NCBI RefSeq assembly: GCF_947501665.1
Contig: NZ_CANMWS010000002.1
Coordinates: 226,686-290,685, forward strand
DNA: 64,000 nucleotides
Origin: an uncultured Shewanella sp.
GTDB lineage: Bacteria > Pseudomonadota > Gammaproteobacteria > Enterobacterales > Shewanellaceae
Direction: 5' to 3'
Shown: positions 28,175-38,134 of the stretch, in pieces
How positions within the stretch are numbered: the first letter of the stretch is position 1
Layout of the letters: each line of letters starts with the position of its first letter
Program-made: the position numbers and the translations under genes
Notes under the pieces: model-generated
Databases searched by the model: none
What the model saw: the letters and a program-made list of their open reading frames with translations, nothing else
Told to the model about the DNA's origin: nothing

Positions 28175-29380
28175 ATGATATCCTTGCTCGGTATTGCCGT
28201 CATTTTGCTTGTTGCTTGGCTATTATCCAATAACCGCCAACACATTCCACTTCGCACTGTGTCATTGGCTTTTATTTTACAAGTCACCTTCGCATTATTA
28301 GTGCTATATATTCCATCAGGCAAAGCAGCACTAGATAGCGCCACACACGGCGTATCAAATATCATTAATTATGGACAAGAAGGCATTAATTTTCTTTTTG
28401 GTGGCTTAGCAACTGGGAATGTAGGATTTGTCTTTGCGATTAATGTCCTAGGGATTATCATATTTTTCTCCGCCTTAATTTCAGGGCTTTACCATATAGG
28501 TTTAATGCCCAGAGTCATTAATATTATTGGTGCAGGATTGCAAAAATTACTTGGCACAGGGCGCGCTGAATCTTTATCTGCCACAGCCAATATTTTTGTC
28601 GGCCTGATTGAAGCGCCTTTAGTGATAAAGCCTTATTTGAAAAAAATGAGTGACTCGCAATTTTTTGCCGTCATGACATGTGGCCTTGCCTCTGTTGCAG
28701 GGGGGACTATGGTCGGTTATGCCGCCATAGGCGTCGATTTAAACTATCTCATCGCAGCGGCTTTCATGTCTGCACCAGCGGGATTACTGATGGCTAAAAT
28801 GCTCTTTCCCCCTCAAAAAGGGGAGCAACATCAAGACGAAATCACCTCTGTTGAAATTCCAAGGGCCACCAATGTGGTTGAAGCCCTAGCCGACGGTGCA
28901 ATGTCAGGTCTACGAATTGCTGTCGCGGTCGGTGCGACCTTATTGGCTTTTGTGGGTGTTATTGCATTATTAAATGGCTTGCTAGGATATGTCGGCGATT
29001 TATTTGGTCTGCAATTAAGCTTCCAACTTATTTTGGGGTATTTATTTGCACCAGTGGCATGGCTATTAGGCATACCTTGGCATGATGCGATTATGGCAGG
29101 TTCATTAATTGGTAATAAAATTATCGTCAATGAATTCGTGGCGTTTATTCAACTCATCGATATTAAAGATCAACTTGCTCCGCATTCTGTCGCCATTGTT
29201 ACGTTCGCCTTATGTGGCTTCGCTAATATTTCAACTATGGCCATCTTAATCGGAGGATTAGGCAGCCTCATCCCCGAAAGACGAAGCTTTATTTCAACTT
29301 ATGGTTTTCGTGCTATCACCGCTGGTGTCCTCGCCAACTTAATGAGCGCAGCGATCGCAGGTTTTATTTTATCTTTATAA
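28175..29380 (+). CDS. nupC: Nucleoside permease, NupC/CNT family
   Basis: 401 residues from the ATG at 28175, which has GAGG upstream and begins the hydrophobic MISLLGIAVILLVAWLL; an upstream ATG at 28115 gives an unlikely polar extension. It is a concentrative nucleoside transporter driven by proton or sodium symport, with many membrane helices. Conserved blocks are NIFVGLIEAPLVIKPYL, MTCGLASVAGGTMVGYA and, near the end, TFALCGFANISTMAILIGGL, all typical of CNT proteins. It is followed by a good terminator and stands alone. Confidence 0.93.
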   Translation: MISLLGIAVILLVAWLLSNNRQHIPLRTVSLAFILQVTFALLVLYIPSGKAALDSATHGVSNIINYGQEGINFLFGGLATGNVGFVFAINVLGIIIFFSALISGLYHIGLMPRVINIIGAGLQKLLGTGRAESLSATANIFVGLIEAPLVIKPYLKKMSDSQFFAVMTCGLASVAGGTMVGYAAIGVDLNYLIAAAFMSAPAGLLMAKMLFPPQKGEQHQDEITSVEIPRATNVVEALADGAMSGLRIAVAVGATLLAFVGVIALLNGLLGYVGDLFGLQLSFQLILGYLFAPVAWLLGIPWHDAIMAGSLIGNKIIVNEFVAFIQLIDIKDQLAPHSVAIVTFALCGFANISTMAILIGGLGSLIPERRSFISTYGFRAITAGVLANLMSAAIAGFILSL

Positions 29381-29385
29381 CCAAT

Positions 29386-29414
29386 AAAAAGGGCATCGAA
29401 ACAATGCCCTTTTT
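29386..29414 (+). terminator. Intrinsic terminator after nupC
   Basis: An 11-bp stem AAAAAGGGCAT/ATGCCCTTTTT (29386-29396 with 29404-29414) ends in a T-run, 6 bases after the nupC stop codon. Confidence 0.85.
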
Positions 29415-29534
29415 ATGCCTATATTTTCAATTCTCTCCCTCAAAACTCAGGAGTTAAGCAGCTGTTATAGCTAAATCAATGAGCATAACTTACAACATAA
29501 AACCCAACCGCCTGCTCCATAAGCTTCCCTATCG

Positions 29535-30653
29535 CTATACCAAATATGATAATTCAAAAACTTGAGTCATCACTTTATACAATTCTGTTCCTTGATGAAC
29601 AGATGCGGAAGCAAAATGTAAAATGGGCACACAGGTTTGATCTAATCTCAGCGAGGTTAACGCCTGATCGGTACCGTATAAATCAAGCCTCAATATATTA
29701 GCCAAAGGTTGTCCTGCCGGTAACACTTTACCTAAAGGCGCTTTGTACTCCACAAGTCCAGATAAAGGCGCATGATACTTTTTATAATCTTTTAAATAAC
29801 AAGCATACCTAGGCATCACGTCAGGCATGACTTTTTCTTTAATCACACCTCGATGACTCAAATAAGCCAAAATACCTTTAGCATCAACCTTAGCCTCAGC
29901 GAGATCAATGTGCTCTTGACTACCAAGCTCCAAGGTAAAAGCTGACACTGGTACATCAAAACGCTTTTCTGGCGACGATAAAAAATCGCTCAATTGCCAC
30001 CATGGGCAAAAAATAGACTCATCCATCGCCCCACCAAACTCGTTAGGCATGACCAAGGTATAAGGAATAGAAAAATAACGTGCCGCTTTAATATCATATT
30101 CAGGGCAATATAAATGTTTACTGGACTTAGGGCCAGTATGTAAATCAAGGACGATATCAGCATCCAAAGCCAATGATTGAAGCGTTAGTGCTAAACGTTT
30201 ACCCGTACTTAAACCCCATTCATTTTGTAATCCATTACGACAAATATTAATCAACTCCTGTCGATAAGCCTTGATGAGCGCGGCATCAGTTAACCCTTGA
30301 TTTTGCTTGACCCAGTGAGGAATATCAATCACAGGGGCTTGATATTCCCTATTCCAATTAACGCCGGTAATGGGATCAAATCGCCCTAAAGTGAACTCAC
30401 CACTTTTTTGATTAATACCTAATGGATTGGCCAAAGGTAACAATCTGATATTACCTAAAACATCATATTGCTCTAACATAGACATTAATTGATAAATAAC
30501 AGCGTTACCTTGCACTTCTGCACCATGGACATTCGCCTGTATAAACACACTTGGCGCAGCAAGATCTCGCCCTTTGATGTCAAAAACGGGCACTTTTAAT
30601 GCTTGACCCGTCGCGAGTTCACCCACTTGTATATGTGTTTGACAATACTTCAT
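29535..30653 (-). CDS. Succinylglutamate desuccinylase/aspartoacylase-family metallopeptidase
   Basis: 372 residues from the ATG at 30653, which has GGAG seven bases upstream; the ATG at 30665 has no such site. Zinc carboxypeptidase-like fold of the AstE/AspA family: H-x-x-E in ANVHGAEVQGNAV and the third ligand in IVLDLHTGP. Family members deacylate N-acyl amino acids or similar amides. The C-terminal beta domain (residues about 290-370) is typical. It lies 30 bases downstream of lysC on the same strand and probably shares its transcript and riboswitch control; the substrate is unknown. Confidence 0.87.
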   Translation of the reverse strand: MKYCQTHIQVGELATGQALKVPVFDIKGRDLAAPSVFIQANVHGAEVQGNAVIYQLMSMLEQYDVLGNIRLLPLANPLGINQKSGEFTLGRFDPITGVNWNREYQAPVIDIPHWVKQNQGLTDAALIKAYRQELINICRNGLQNEWGLSTGKRLALTLQSLALDADIVLDLHTGPKSSKHLYCPEYDIKAARYFSIPYTLVMPNEFGGAMDESIFCPWWQLSDFLSSPEKRFDVPVSAFTLELGSQEHIDLAEAKVDAKGILAYLSHRGVIKEKVMPDVMPRYACYLKDYKKYHAPLSGLVEYKAPLGKVLPAGQPLANILRLDLYGTDQALTSLRLDQTCVPILHFASASVHQGTELYKVMTQVFELSYLV

Positions 30654-30683
30654 CACTGACTCCATGACATCTTGTTCGGGTCA

Positions 30684-32039
30684 TTAAGACGCTTCAAAAA
30701 GGTCTTGATGCAAGGCATTAACCACTTGCGCAGCTTCTGATTCAGCGACCAAAACACATAAATTATGAGGACTAGCGCCTTGGCAAATCATACGTACATT
30801 ATGAGGTTCTAATACTTCAAATACACGACGGCACACCCCAGCTGTCGTCGCAATTTTATTCCCTACAATAGCAATCAAAGCTAGGTTGTCTTCAACTCTC
30901 ACTCGACTATGCTGGGACAGCTCTTGTAATAAAGACTCATTTAATAATCCGTGACCACTGGAATCGGACCCTGTTTTATCTAATGTCAACGCCACATTCA
31001 CCTCAGAGGTTGTAATCAAATCAACACTGATTTTATGTCTCGCTAAGGTTGCAAAAGTTTCCGCCAAAAAACCTTGAGCATGTAACATTTGCAAACTGTG
31101 CAAATTCAGTAACGTTTGATCTCGCCTAACAGCAACCGCGCGATAAACCGGTTCAGCACTCACTTGATGACGGATCCATGTTCCTCCTTGCTCTGGCGCC
31201 CAACTCGATCCGACAAACACTTGAATTTTTTGCCTCACCGCCGGTAAAATCGTTGCAGGATGAAGCACTTTGGCACCAAATGTGGCCATTTCGGCGGCTT
31301 CATTGAAGCTAATTTCCTTAATCGGACGTGCATTAGGTGCAAGCCGTGGGTCGGTTGTATAAATCCCGGCGACATCGGTCCAAATTTGCACCGCATCAGC
31401 CTTTAATGCTTCTGCTAATAAAGCGGCGGAATAATCACTTCCACCTCGCCCTAACGTCGTCGTACAACCATTATAATCTGAACCAATAAAGCCTTGGGTC
31501 ACAATCACTTCATTAATCAACTTAGGTGCTAATTGAGCTTGAGTCAGATCTGAAATTTGTGCTATTTGAGGCTCTGCTCGTCCAAAAAAGCTATCAGTTC
31601 TCATGATGGCTCTCACATCAAATGCACTGGCTTTCGCGCCTTTTTCTCTTAACACTGCCGCAAACAAAGCAGATGAGCATTGCTCTCCTTGAGCTAACAA
31701 TTCATCCATAATGGCTTTAGAACGCTTCAATGATAACAGCTCACTCAATACCGATATGCGCTCAAGGACGGACTCAATACGTGCAACAACCTCATTCGGC
31801 TGTCCTAATTTATCTAAAATATGATGTTGAATAGCGGTAATTTGTTGAATTAAGCTGTGACGTCTTTCTAACTGAGTATCTGCTTGGGTTAATTCAACAA
31901 GCAAATTGGTTACACCACTAGAGGCACTCACCACCACGAGTCGAGTCTGAGGATTATCAATAATAATATTGGCACAACGCTGCATTGCTTCATAATCAGC
32001 AACAGAGGTCCCACCAAATTTAGCAACGACTATAGACAT
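30684..32039 (-). CDS. lysC: Aspartate kinase III, lysine-sensitive
   Basis: 451 residues from the ATG at 32039 (GGAGAG upstream), giving the canonical MSIVVAKFGGTSVADYEAM. It phosphorylates aspartate at the head of lysine, methionine and threonine synthesis. The kinase domain contains KFGGTS, TLGRGGSDYSAALLAEAL and WTDVAGIYTTDPR; the C-terminal 150 residues carry two ACT domains (LHSLQMLHAQGFLAETFATL; IAIVGNKIATTAGVC). Monofunctional, with no homoserine dehydrogenase domain. Expression is controlled by a lysine riboswitch with a terminator in its leader. Confidence 0.96.
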   Translation of the reverse strand: MSIVVAKFGGTSVADYEAMQRCANIIIDNPQTRLVVVSASSGVTNLLVELTQADTQLERRHSLIQQITAIQHHILDKLGQPNEVVARIESVLERISVLSELLSLKRSKAIMDELLAQGEQCSSALFAAVLREKGAKASAFDVRAIMRTDSFFGRAEPQIAQISDLTQAQLAPKLINEVIVTQGFIGSDYNGCTTTLGRGGSDYSAALLAEALKADAVQIWTDVAGIYTTDPRLAPNARPIKEISFNEAAEMATFGAKVLHPATILPAVRQKIQVFVGSSWAPEQGGTWIRHQVSAEPVYRAVAVRRDQTLLNLHSLQMLHAQGFLAETFATLARHKISVDLITTSEVNVALTLDKTGSDSSGHGLLNESLLQELSQHSRVRVEDNLALIAIVGNKIATTAGVCRRVFEVLEPHNVRMICQGASPHNLCVLVAESEAAQVVNALHQDLFEAS

Positions 32040-32103
32040 GCTTTTCTCTCCACATTCAAACCACAAAAAAAGAGAAAAGAAAATATAAACAACACAAGCA
32101 ACA

Positions 32104-32138
32104 TGAAAAAGCTCCGAACTTAATTTTGTTCGAAGAGC
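32104..32138 (-). terminator. Riboswitch-controlled terminator in the lysC leader
   Basis: On the minus strand GCTCTTCGAAC pairs with GTTCGGAGC (32138-32111), followed by five U residues. It lies between the lysine aptamer and lysC. The ACACCAGG segment just before it can pair with the CTTCTGGTG 3' arm of the aptamer, giving the alternative, transcription-permissive fold. Confidence 0.8.
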
Positions 32139-32181
32139 CTGGTGTAAGACGAGTTTCTCGAAAACGGGAAATAGCGATCAT

Positions 32182-32372
32182 CACCAGAAGCCCTCCACCC
32201 TTTTATACTCAACCCCATGCGAGTATAGGTGACAATTGCCAGGATTCAGCCTGAACAACCGATAATAAATATCACTAAACATTCATTACCTCGGCGTTAA
32301 TCTCCCTCATAAGTTATCTTTGGTGTTAGTTCACCCATAACTTATTACCTAGTTAACGCTCCTCTTCTGAAA
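32182..32372 (-). ncRNA. Lysine riboswitch (L box)
   Basis: Read on the minus strand, the conserved L-box elements occur in order: AGAAGAGGAGCG at the 5' side, GAGGGAGATTAACGCCGAGG, GGCTGAATCCTGGCAATTGT, CACC, and GGGTGGAGGGCTTCTGGTGA closing the P1 helix (TTCAGAAG with CTTCTGG). About 190 nt, the usual size. It sits 143 bases upstream of lysC with an intrinsic terminator between, so lysine binding should cause premature termination. Confidence 0.93.
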
Positions 32373-32572
32373 CTTAAATCTTTAATACGATCTAAGCGAG
32401 ATAATAAGTACCAAATGCAATAAGATAAAGTCAATGTAAATAAAAAAGATAAAAACAAAATATAAAAATGAAACATTAAATTCACATCGAGCACTCATTT
32501 CAAAACAAATAAACAAACAAAATAAAAAGTTAACACAAAGTAAAGTTAACACTTATGAGAAATAAACAAGTT

Positions 32573-33004
32573 TCATTCATTTAATTCTGGTAATTCAGAA
32601 ACCAATGTTACTTTTTTAGAAAATGAGCCTAAACTGATTGCTTGTTTTTGAAATAAACACGGAATAAGCATAAGTTTATCTGCTTCAACATAATAAATGG
32701 CATTTTGATTAAATTTCACCCCTAATTCAATGCCCGTTTTTCTATCAACGGCAATAGCCCAGCTCTTTTCCATATAACACAAATCCGCAGATCCCCCCAT
32801 TAGTGCTCGATAAGGCCGTGCTAAATACGCAATTTCACTTTGCAATTTTTTGTCTAACAAACGGTTTTGACTCGAGGATAAAAGGATCCCTTTTGGGTTA
32901 TGCGCAGTGATGATAGCAAAAGATAAATGGGGGGAAAGTGCTTGAGTGAAGAAAAATTCGGTTTCTTGATAACTCCGCCAGAGATTATTAACTAAGCTAT
33001 TCAT
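32573..33004 (-). CDS. DUF3293-family protein
   Basis: 143 residues. It matches the pattern of the DUF3293 family as I know it: FAIITAHNPKGILLSSSQNR near residue 30, a central GGSADLCYMEKSWAIAV, and GVKFNQNAIYYVEADKLMLI near the end. No signal peptide or membrane segment; probably cytoplasmic. Family function is unknown. It lies alone between the lysC leader and the long arcA upstream region. Confidence 0.75.
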   Translation of the reverse strand: MNSLVNNLWRSYQETEFFFTQALSPHLSFAIITAHNPKGILLSSSQNRLLDKKLQSEIAYLARPYRALMGGSADLCYMEKSWAIAVDRKTGIELGVKFNQNAIYYVEADKLMLIPCLFQKQAISLGSFSKKVTLVSELPELNE

Positions 33005-33591
33005 AATTATAATTTTCTATAATTTAACCCCATTTATTATAGCAATAGTACACATTATAATCACCCAAGAGGTTGGGCCAATTAAATTTTAAATTTACAA
33101 TCATTATTAATCAATAAGTTACAATAAAATCAGAGCATATTTGACAGCTAAGCTCAGATTTTTTTAACATTTTATTTGTTAACAAATGCCTAAAACGAGT
33201 ACAATAGGAATGTAAGCCGATCAACTTAATGCTATTTGGGGTACCAAAAGTTACAAGTATCCAAAGGAATAAAATTAGGTTTTGGCTATATAACTGTATT
33301 CTTGTATTAAATGTAAACTATGCTTAAATTAACATTTAAACTTTAAAAAAAAACAATTGCTAAGGAACTTTTCTTTACTTTTGTTTATCGAAGTAACAGT
33401 AATACAGTTCACATTTTCTTTTGTGAGATACCCATACTTTACTCGACACAAGGTATGTTACCGTTTCAAGAATAATTACAGAAAAAGATTAGTCTTGAAA
33501 CAGTAAATTATTAGCATAATGAGCTCGGGCGCACTTTAAGTAGCAGGCGCTCATGGTTAGAATAGATTTGACAGAAATTAGGTAAATTAAT
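33005..33591 (+). promoter_or_regulatory. Long arcA upstream region
   Basis: 587 bases without a credible gene. Candidate signals: TTGACA at 33141 with TAACAT 18 bases later as a possible promoter, a 14-bp palindrome ATTTGTTAACAAAT at 33174-33187, and a 9-bp inverted repeat GTTTCAAGA/TCTTGAAAC at 33463-33501 that would fold in the leader RNA. The region immediately upstream of arcA implies a long 5' untranslated leader if the first promoter is used. All are tentative. Confidence 0.4.
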
Positions 33592-34308
33592 ATGCAAAAC
33601 CCGCACATTCTGATCGTTGAAGATGAAGCTGTAACCCGAAACACGCTAAGAAGTATTTTTGAAGCTGAAGGATATGTGGTAAGTGAAGCCAATGATGGCG
33701 CTGAAATGCATAAAGCGATGCAAGAAAATAAAGTTAATTTAGTTGTCATGGATATCAACTTACCAGGCAAAAACGGATTACTATTAGCTAGAGAGTTACG
33801 TGAAATTAATAATATCGGCCTTATCTTCCTTACAGGTCGAGATAATGAAGTCGATAAAATCTTAGGTCTTGAAATCGGTGCTGATGATTATATCACTAAG
33901 CCTTTCAATCCCCGTGAATTGACCATTCGTGCACGTAACTTATTAACTCGCGTTAACAGCACAGGTGAAGAGTCCGAAGAAAAGAGTGCCGTTGAGTATT
34001 ATCGATTCAATGGCTGGAGTCTCGAAATCAATAGCCGTTCTTTAGTTAGCCCACAAGGTGAGTCATACAAATTACCACGTAGTGAATTCAGAGCTATGTT
34101 ACATTTTGTTGAAAACCCTGGAAAAATTCTTAGTCGTGCTGACTTATTGATGAAGATGACCGGACGTGAATTAAAACCTCATGACCGTACAGTTGATGTG
34201 ACGATTCGCCGCATTCGTAAACATTTCGAAAGTCTTCCTGATACACCTGAAATCATTGCCACTATCCACGGTGAAGGTTACCGTTTCTGCGGTACCTTAG
34301 ACGAATAA
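33592..34308 (+). CDS. arcA: Aerobic respiration control response regulator ArcA
   Basis: 238 residues. OmpR-family response regulator that controls redox-dependent respiration genes. The receiver domain has the acidic pocket EDEA at residues 10-13, the phosphorylated aspartate in [13 protein letters not shown], and the LTGRDN and TKPFNPREL switch segments. The winged-helix DNA-binding domain includes [12 protein letters not shown] and [12 protein letters not shown]. The sequence is very close to Shewanella ArcA and supports that assignment for the window. A strong terminator follows. Confidence 0.98.
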   Translation: MQNPHILIVEDEAVTRNTLRSIFEAEGYVVSEANDGAEMHKAMQENKVNLVVMDINLPGKNGLLLARELREINNIGLIFLTGRDNEVDKILGLEIGADDYITKPFNPRELTIRARNLLTRVNSTGEESEEKSAVEYYRFNGWSLEINSRSLVSPQGESYKLPRSEFRAMLHFVENPGKILSRADLLMKMTGRELKPHDRTVDVTIRRIRKHFESLPDTPEIIATIHGEGYRFCGTLDE

Positions 34309-34346
34309 TCATATTCACTGAATGAATTACTTCTTTATTCATCATT

Positions 34347-34375
34347 AAAAAGCCAGTCTCTTGACTGGCTTTTTT
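34347..34375. terminator. Bidirectional terminator between arcA and the DPP IV-like gene
   Basis: Stem AGCCAGTC/GACTGGCT (34351-34370) extended by A-run and T-run on both sides (34347 and 34371-34375), suited to ending both convergent transcripts. Confidence 0.88.
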
Positions 34376-34378
34376 ATC

Positions 34379-36715
34379 TTACTGCTTGAGTTGCCTATTT
34401 AAAAAATCAGCTAACGAGCGATATAGATGATTGCGAACCTTTTCTCCTCGCATCGAATGTTTAGAGCCAGGATAATCAATCATCTGAAAGAGTTTACCTT
34501 CATCTTGCAAGGCCTTATATACTCGCGTACTGTTTTCAAATAACACATTATCATCCGCCATGCCATGATACATCAATAAACCTGATTGATAGTCCTGCAC
34601 ATAGGGAAACACACTACTGGCTTCATAACCTTTTGCATTCGTTAACGGTGAGCCTAAATAGCGTTCAGTATAATGCGTATCATATAATCCCCAATCCGAT
34701 ACCGGTGCCCCCGCAATCGCAGCCTTAAAGTCATTTGGTGCTTTAAATATCCCCATTAATGCCATATAGCCACCATAACTGTGACCATAAAGCGCAATAT
34801 TGTCTCCATCGACAAAAGGCAAACTCTTTAAATAACGCACACCTAATAATTGATCATTAAGCTCCGCATCCCCTAAATGTTCATAAATCACCTGCTCAAA
34901 TTGAGTCCCTCTGTGAGCAGAGCCTCGATTATCTAACTGGAACACAATAAAACCTTGCTGTAATAAATACTGAGTAAAATAGTCTTGTTCACTCCAAGCA
35001 TTCACCACCAATTGAGCATGAGGACCACCATAAACACGCACCACAACAGGGTATTGTTTTTTTGTATCAAAATCAGTCGGTTTGAATAGTCGATAAATCA
35101 ATTTCTGTCCATCTTCCGCTTCAATATCTCCCCATTCAGGCAGTTGCCAACGACCAAAATAAGCATAAAGAGGATGAGAGGGAGTTATTTTATTTTGCTC
35201 AATCCACATCAACCGCTTACCTGTTGCATCATGTAAACTCACTTGGGGGGGCTGTGACAAACTACTAAAGTCATCCAAATAAATAGGGCTATGTTCCGCG
35301 AAAGTAATTTCATGATCGCCTTTTAAATGCGTCACAGCCTCAATATCACCTCCACTTAACGACACTCGATATAATTGTTTTTCAATAACCGACGTTTTGC
35401 GCCCCGTAAAATACACCCAGTTATTTTCTTCATCTAGGTATTCCAGTGCATCAACCGCCCATTCACCTTGAGTCAACTGACGCTTCATACCGCCTTTTAA
35501 ATCATATAAATACAGATGTTTAAAACCATCACGTTCTGAAGCCCAAATCAATAATGGTTGTTTTTTCAAGAAAAGAAGATCATCATTAACATTAATCCAA
35601 GCATCACTTCGCTCCTCAATAATCATATGAGGCTGAGCTAAGTGAGCCATAGACACAAGATTTAGGTTCAACTCATGCTGATCTCGGCTTTGCCATTGAA
35701 AAGATAACTTTTCGCTATCCGGTAACCATTTTACACGCGGTAAATAGATGTCTTTATTTTCCCCTAAAGACACCCAGTTAATCCCGCCACTTTCAATGCT
35801 CACCACCCCGAGCGAAATCTCAACATTGCTCTTACCTGCGTAAGGATACCGCTGCTTCGTTAACTTAATACCATCGGCATAAATTTCATTTCGAGTGATA
35901 AGCTCGACTCCTGACTCATCAATTTGCGTAAAGGCAATCTTAGATTCATCCGGTGCCCACCAATAGCCTGTCATTCTACCCATCTCTTCTTGAGCAACAA
36001 ATTCTGCCATGGCATTTTTAATAGCACCTTCGCCATCGTGAGTAAGCTGTACGAGTTGATTTTTATTTAAATCAAAGATGAATAAATTCTGCTCACGAAC
36101 AAACGACACATAATGCCCCTTGGGAGATAGACGGGCATCCGTAATAAAGCCTTTACCAATATCTAACGATTTCACCTTGCCGCTTGTCACAGAGAAATAA
36201 TATAAGGTATCAGACATGGGCAATAAAATAGCTTTACTATCTTGCGACCAAAAATAGGTCATGATCCCTTGACCAAAAATTCGCTGGCGTTCACGGCGAG
36301 CTTTTTCTTCATCAGACAACTCTGATGCCACTAATAAGTCGGCATCAATTAATTGACTCTTTTGACCGGATTTAACATCCATTTGCCATAGATCATAAAA
36401 ATGTTGATTATCAGCCCGCCCAACCAAATAAGTCACTCGTGAGCCATCAGGTGAGAGTTTCACCCCCATAGGTGTCACTCCAGCCAATGCCGGGGAAGCA
36501 TTAAAGCGTTCAATGGTTAAGGCACTGTTCCCACCTTGAGGGATTGTACTTTTATCATCTGTTTTCATTGTCATTATTTTATTCATAGAAGATTTTTCTG
36601 CCGATAAAAATTGATTAACTGGTTGCTCTTGCGTTGCATAAAGATTAGCCGATACGCCCCACATCCCAAACATAAACACAACAGCTCTCGGTACATTCAC
36701 CCCTTTTATTTTCAT
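34379..36715 (-). CDS. Dipeptidyl peptidase IV-like serine peptidase (S9 family)
   Basis: 778 residues with a signal peptide (cleavage likely after LYA, residue 27), so periplasmic. An N-terminal beta-propeller occupies roughly residues 60-500, followed by an alpha/beta-hydrolase domain with the catalytic serine in GHSYGGYMALMG, aspartate in MADDNVLFENS and histidine in GSKHSMRG. Acidic EE residues in the propeller (VAQEEMGR) correspond to the N-terminus-binding glutamates of DPP IV. It removes X-Pro or X-Ala dipeptides from peptides. It is monocistronic, convergent with arcA. Confidence 0.92.
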   Translation of the reverse strand: MKIKGVNVPRAVVFMFGMWGVSANLYATQEQPVNQFLSAEKSSMNKIMTMKTDDKSTIPQGGNSALTIERFNASPALAGVTPMGVKLSPDGSRVTYLVGRADNQHFYDLWQMDVKSGQKSQLIDADLLVASELSDEEKARRERQRIFGQGIMTYFWSQDSKAILLPMSDTLYYFSVTSGKVKSLDIGKGFITDARLSPKGHYVSFVREQNLFIFDLNKNQLVQLTHDGEGAIKNAMAEFVAQEEMGRMTGYWWAPDESKIAFTQIDESGVELITRNEIYADGIKLTKQRYPYAGKSNVEISLGVVSIESGGINWVSLGENKDIYLPRVKWLPDSEKLSFQWQSRDQHELNLNLVSMAHLAQPHMIIEERSDAWINVNDDLLFLKKQPLLIWASERDGFKHLYLYDLKGGMKRQLTQGEWAVDALEYLDEENNWVYFTGRKTSVIEKQLYRVSLSGGDIEAVTHLKGDHEITFAEHSPIYLDDFSSLSQPPQVSLHDATGKRLMWIEQNKITPSHPLYAYFGRWQLPEWGDIEAEDGQKLIYRLFKPTDFDTKKQYPVVVRVYGGPHAQLVVNAWSEQDYFTQYLLQQGFIVFQLDNRGSAHRGTQFEQVIYEHLGDAELNDQLLGVRYLKSLPFVDGDNIALYGHSYGGYMALMGIFKAPNDFKAAIAGAPVSDWGLYDTHYTERYLGSPLTNAKGYEASSVFPYVQDYQSGLLMYHGMADDNVLFENSTRVYKALQDEGKLFQMIDYPGSKHSMRGEKVRNHLYRSLADFLNRQLKQ

Positions 36716-36881
36716 TTTCTTCCTTAATTTTCATTTAAATAAGCAGCCAAAATGCCACAAACAAAATCAGTGTTTTTATATTGAGACTCATTCTAAACTG
36801 AAAAAAGGTTAAATCTCGGGTATGATTAACAAAAAGTTATCCCTCACTCGAGTTTATCTCGACACTGTCATAGGAAAAACC

Positions 36882-37904
36882 ATGCAAACCCTTGCTCAGT
36901 ACCTCAAGACACAATCGCTTACCCCAAGCCTAGAAAACCTGATCTTAACCTTAGCCGACACCTCAAAAGCCATTAGTCTCGCTGTCCGCAATGGAGCCCT
37001 CGCAGGGGTATTAGGTGCTACAGAGCAAGAAAATGTGCAAGGTGAAACACAAAAAAAATTAGATATCATCACCAATGATATGCTTAAAGATTCACTAAAA
37101 GCGAATATGGCCGTACGAGGTATTGCATCAGAAGAAGAGGATAATATTGTTGAAGCCAATACCGAAGGGCAATATTTAGTCTGCTTCGATCCCTTAGATG
37201 GCTCTTCAAACATCGACATAAACTCGCTTGTTGGCACTATTTTTTCAGTTTTACCCCAACAAGAAAAAGTCCCTCAAGGCGCTCTCACAGAGCAGGCTTT
37301 CTTACAAAAAGGTCGTCAGCAAACCGCCGCAGGTTACATGCTATACGGTCCGTCCACTATGATGGCATTAACTACAGGTCAAGGGGTACAGTTTTTTACG
37401 TTAAATCCCTCCACCCAAGAATACCTGCTCACCAATGAAAAAGTTGCTATCACCTCAGACACAAACGAATTTGCCATTAATATGTCAAATCAGCGTTTTT
37501 GGGAAAAGCCAATGCAAAACTACATTGATGAATTATTGCTTGGGGCAATAGGCCCACGAGAAAAAGCCTTTAACATGCGCTGGATAGCAGCCATGGTCGG
37601 TGATGTACATCGAGTATTATCACGAGGGGGATTATTCACCTACCCAAGCGATCACAAAGATCCAAACAAACCGTTTAAACTGCGTTTGATGTATGAAGCG
37701 AACCCAATGGCTTGGTTAGTAGAACAAGCTGGCGGAAAAGCCTCGACAGGCTATGAAAATATTTTGGATATAGAGCCAAACCATATTCACCAACGAGTGG
37801 CTGTTATTTTAGGCTCGCCAAATGAAGTCGATATCTGCTTGCGACATCATCAGGGTGATAACTCTGATGAACTCAATACTCAAGTTGCACCTTCGTTAGT
37901 GTAA
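36882..37904 (+). CDS. fbp: Fructose-1,6-bisphosphatase class I
   Basis: 340 residues from the ATG at 36882, which has AGGA upstream and matches the usual N-terminus; an ATG at 36822 adds 20 non-conserved residues. It is the gluconeogenic phosphatase. Metal and substrate motifs are [37 protein letters not shown] and, near the end, [20 protein letters not shown]. It is monocistronic, followed by a hairpin terminator. Confidence 0.97.
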   Translation: MQTLAQYLKTQSLTPSLENLILTLADTSKAISLAVRNGALAGVLGATEQENVQGETQKKLDIITNDMLKDSLKANMAVRGIASEEEDNIVEANTEGQYLVCFDPLDGSSNIDINSLVGTIFSVLPQQEKVPQGALTEQAFLQKGRQQTAAGYMLYGPSTMMALTTGQGVQFFTLNPSTQEYLLTNEKVAITSDTNEFAINMSNQRFWEKPMQNYIDELLLGAIGPREKAFNMRWIAAMVGDVHRVLSRGGLFTYPSDHKDPNKPFKLRLMYEANPMAWLVEQAGGKASTGYENILDIEPNHIHQRVAVILGSPNEVDICLRHHQGDNSDELNTQVAPSLV

Positions 37905-37922
37905 TCATTCGCTCGCAATTCC

Positions 37923-37955
37923 CCATAAAAGGGTGATTTAATCACGCTTTTATGG
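37923..37955 (+). terminator. Intrinsic terminator after fbp
   Basis: CCATAAAA (37923-37930) pairs with TTTTATGG (37948-37955), with an inner GTGAT/ATCAC helix; a T-rich stretch follows. Confidence 0.7.
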
Positions 37956-38087
37956 TCTCTTTAATAGTGCTAATGTCTGTTGTAAATCTTATTCTGCTGG
38001 AAATACATTAAGGTGTGTTGCGTTAGGGATCTCTCAAATGCCTTATTTCTGCATTTCAACATTCCTTTCAAACAGGGTAAAGCAATA

Positions 38088-38107
38088 AAGTCGCCGTTAA
38101 GCGACTT
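38088..38107 (-). terminator. Short hairpin after the symporter gene
   Basis: AAGTCGC/GCGACTT (38088-38094 with 38101-38107) lies 28 bases beyond the symporter stop codon. On the minus strand it is followed only by a moderately U-rich stretch. Confidence 0.45.
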
Positions 38108-38134
38108 CATCATCAATAACAATCACACGGCTTG

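Noticed and set aside
32040..32572. Small protein genes in the lysC leader
   Set aside because: The interval is explained by the lysine riboswitch and its terminator, and no frame has a binding site.
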